Shown here: positions 54,683 to 55,287 of the stretch, in pieces
Position numbering within the stretch: the stretch's first letter is position 1
Layout: each line of letters opens with the position of its first letter
NCBI GenBank assembly: GCA_022820125.1
Contig: JAJEGA010000095.1
Location: 1 to 55,287 of the forward strand
DNA: 55,287 nucleotides
Reading direction: 5' to 3'
DNA from: Anaerolineae bacterium
GTDB taxonomy: Bacteria; Chloroflexota; Anaerolineae; Aggregatilineales; Phototrophicaceae
Notes under the pieces: model-generated
Database searches by the model: none
What the model was told of the DNA's origin: nothing
Seen by the model: only the letters and a program-made list of their open reading frames with translations
Position numbers and translations under genes: made by a program

Positions 54683-54813
54683 GCAAGTTCAGCCCCGGCG
54701 CGCGCCATGGTGGCGAGCTCAATAATGCCGGCTTCGGTCGCCTCGGCTTGCGCCACCTCGCCCACGATGCTACTTTTCCCATCATGTTCTAATCGCCGGG
54801 TACTGCTGATTGT
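54679..54813 (-). pseudogene. C-terminal remnant of an RbsA-type sugar ABC ATPase
   Basis: 44 codons after an in-frame stop (54814-54816) read TISSTRRLEHDGKSSIVGEV, then AQAEATEAGIIELATMARAG and a stop that overlaps the permease start. The GK..IVGE and TEAGIIELAT parts correspond to the last strand and helix of RbsA/MglA proteins. The rest of the ATPase is gone; unrelated sequence begins by about 54836. Confidence 0.6.
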
Positions 54814-54835
54814 CTATGATAACCTCCTCATACTC

Positions 54836-55287
54836 TCACGTACAGGAGTCTAATTCACACGAATGATTCCAGCAACGATTTCGATTTCCTGCGCAACACT
54901 GTTTTTTACACTGATAATCGCACCTACTAGCTGGTAATACCGGCCTGAACTCAGTGTAAGATACCCAAACTGAAGTTTGGCACTCTAACACATAGGGGTC
55001 CGGCGTATCACTGGGAATTGGATTATTAGTTGGTATCGCAGTTGGCGGAGGCACTGGAGACGGCGGCACACGTGTACTAGTCGGTTTCAGCGTCGGGGGA
55101 TCGGGCTTCCTTGTCGGCTTCTTCGTCGGTTTCGGCGCTTTTGTCTCGGTTGGCGTATGAGTTGCTGTATTGGTCGGCGTGAAAGAAGGCGTATTTGTCG
55201 CAGTAGCGGTTGGGGTGTTGGTCGGTGTAATCGTAGCTGTGCTCGTTGGCGTGTCAGTCGGCGTATTGGTAGCCGTGTTAGTTGATG
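54836..55287 (-). CDS. Thr-Pro-rich secreted protein with Cys-rich tail (5' end outside window)
   Basis: An open minus-strand frame runs without stop from the window edge to TGA at 54836, about 150 residues. The first 90 are a low-complexity linker of TNTPT, TATNTP, TPTET and KPTKKPTRKP type. The last 50 contain eight Cys (CQTS, SRCDYQCKKQCC, RCWNHSCEL, SCT). Such Thr-Pro linkers are common in secreted Chloroflexota proteins. The N-terminal domain lies outside the window, so no function can be given. Confidence 0.65.
   Translation of the reverse strand, partial: STNTATNTPTDTPTSTATITPTNTPTATATNTPSFTPTNTATHTPTETKAPKPTKKPTRKPDPPTLKPTSTRVPPSPVPPPTAIPTNNPIPSDTPDPYVLECQTSVWVSYTEFRPVLPASRCDYQCKKQCCAGNRNRCWNHSCELDSCT

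Noticed and set aside
54900..55287. Minisatellite or CRISPR-like array at the right edge
   Set aside because: The repeats are irregular, vary in length and keep an open frame coding Thr-Pro repeats, so this is a protein linker.

Overview
The window looks like a chromosomal segment of a moderately high-G+C bacterium, most likely of the phylum Chloroflexota (Anaerolineae-like). This placement is an inference. It rests on a secreted protein with a Thr-Pro-rich linker at the right edge, a GldF/GldG-type ABC operon with a DUF4340 gene, the style of the primary sigma factor and primase, and a remnant of a PknB-type kinase. No rRNA, tRNA, CRISPR array or phage module was found. Genes sit in short operons on both strands, several with readable sigma-70 type promoters.

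Layout. 0-6 kb: methyltransferase, ABC-F ATPase, a catalytically degenerate M19 dipeptidase homologue, a membrane protein and a GT4 glycosyltransferase. 6-14 kb: information-processing block on the minus strand (glyQS, dnaG, rpoD, nfi). 14-20 kb: three-gene ABC operon and a PfkB sugar kinase. 20-24 kb: a frameshifted FHA-like gene and a magnesium/cobalt-chelatase gene (chlI/chlD type) that is split at an A9 run. 24-26 kb: an A+T-rich patch with a truncated duplicate of a C45-type hydrolase and two small secreted proteins. 26-31 kb: intact C45 hydrolase, arginase, alanine dehydrogenase, a flippase-like membrane protein and an aldo/keto reductase. 31-35 kb: uppS, frr, a kinase remnant, cdsA and an SRPBCC protein. 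36-45.4 kb: a probable polyamine module (PhzF-like protein, N-carbamoylputrescine amidase, flavin amine oxidase, GNAT, PotBCDA). 45.6-48.4 kb: a cytoplasmic reductive-dehalogenase-like Fe-S protein, a small protein, a VanZ-like protein and a second GNAT. 48.5-53.7 kb: pdxS, a DSD1-type PLP enzyme, an active-looking M19 dipeptidase, an HpcH-type aldolase and an aminotransferase. 53.7-55.3 kb: an RbsC-type permease whose ATPase partner survives only as a 3' remnant, next to the Thr-Pro-rich protein.

Most notable points: (1) the chelatase gene has a -1 slippery run, an SD-like element before it and a long stem-loop after it, so one gene could give both the small (ChlI-like) and medium (ChlD-like) subunits; (2) three families of short non-autonomous transposon-like elements, two with perfect target-site duplications (8 bp at two copies, 10 bp at one); (3) an intact M19 homologue that has lost four of five metal ligands while a second, complete homologue lies 47 kb away; (4) gene fossils readable only in intergenic DNA (Ser/Thr kinase N-terminus, sugar ABC ATPase C-terminus). 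The cobalamin-dependent-looking RdhA homologue and the chelatase may be linked functionally through corrinoids, but no other cobalamin gene is present here.
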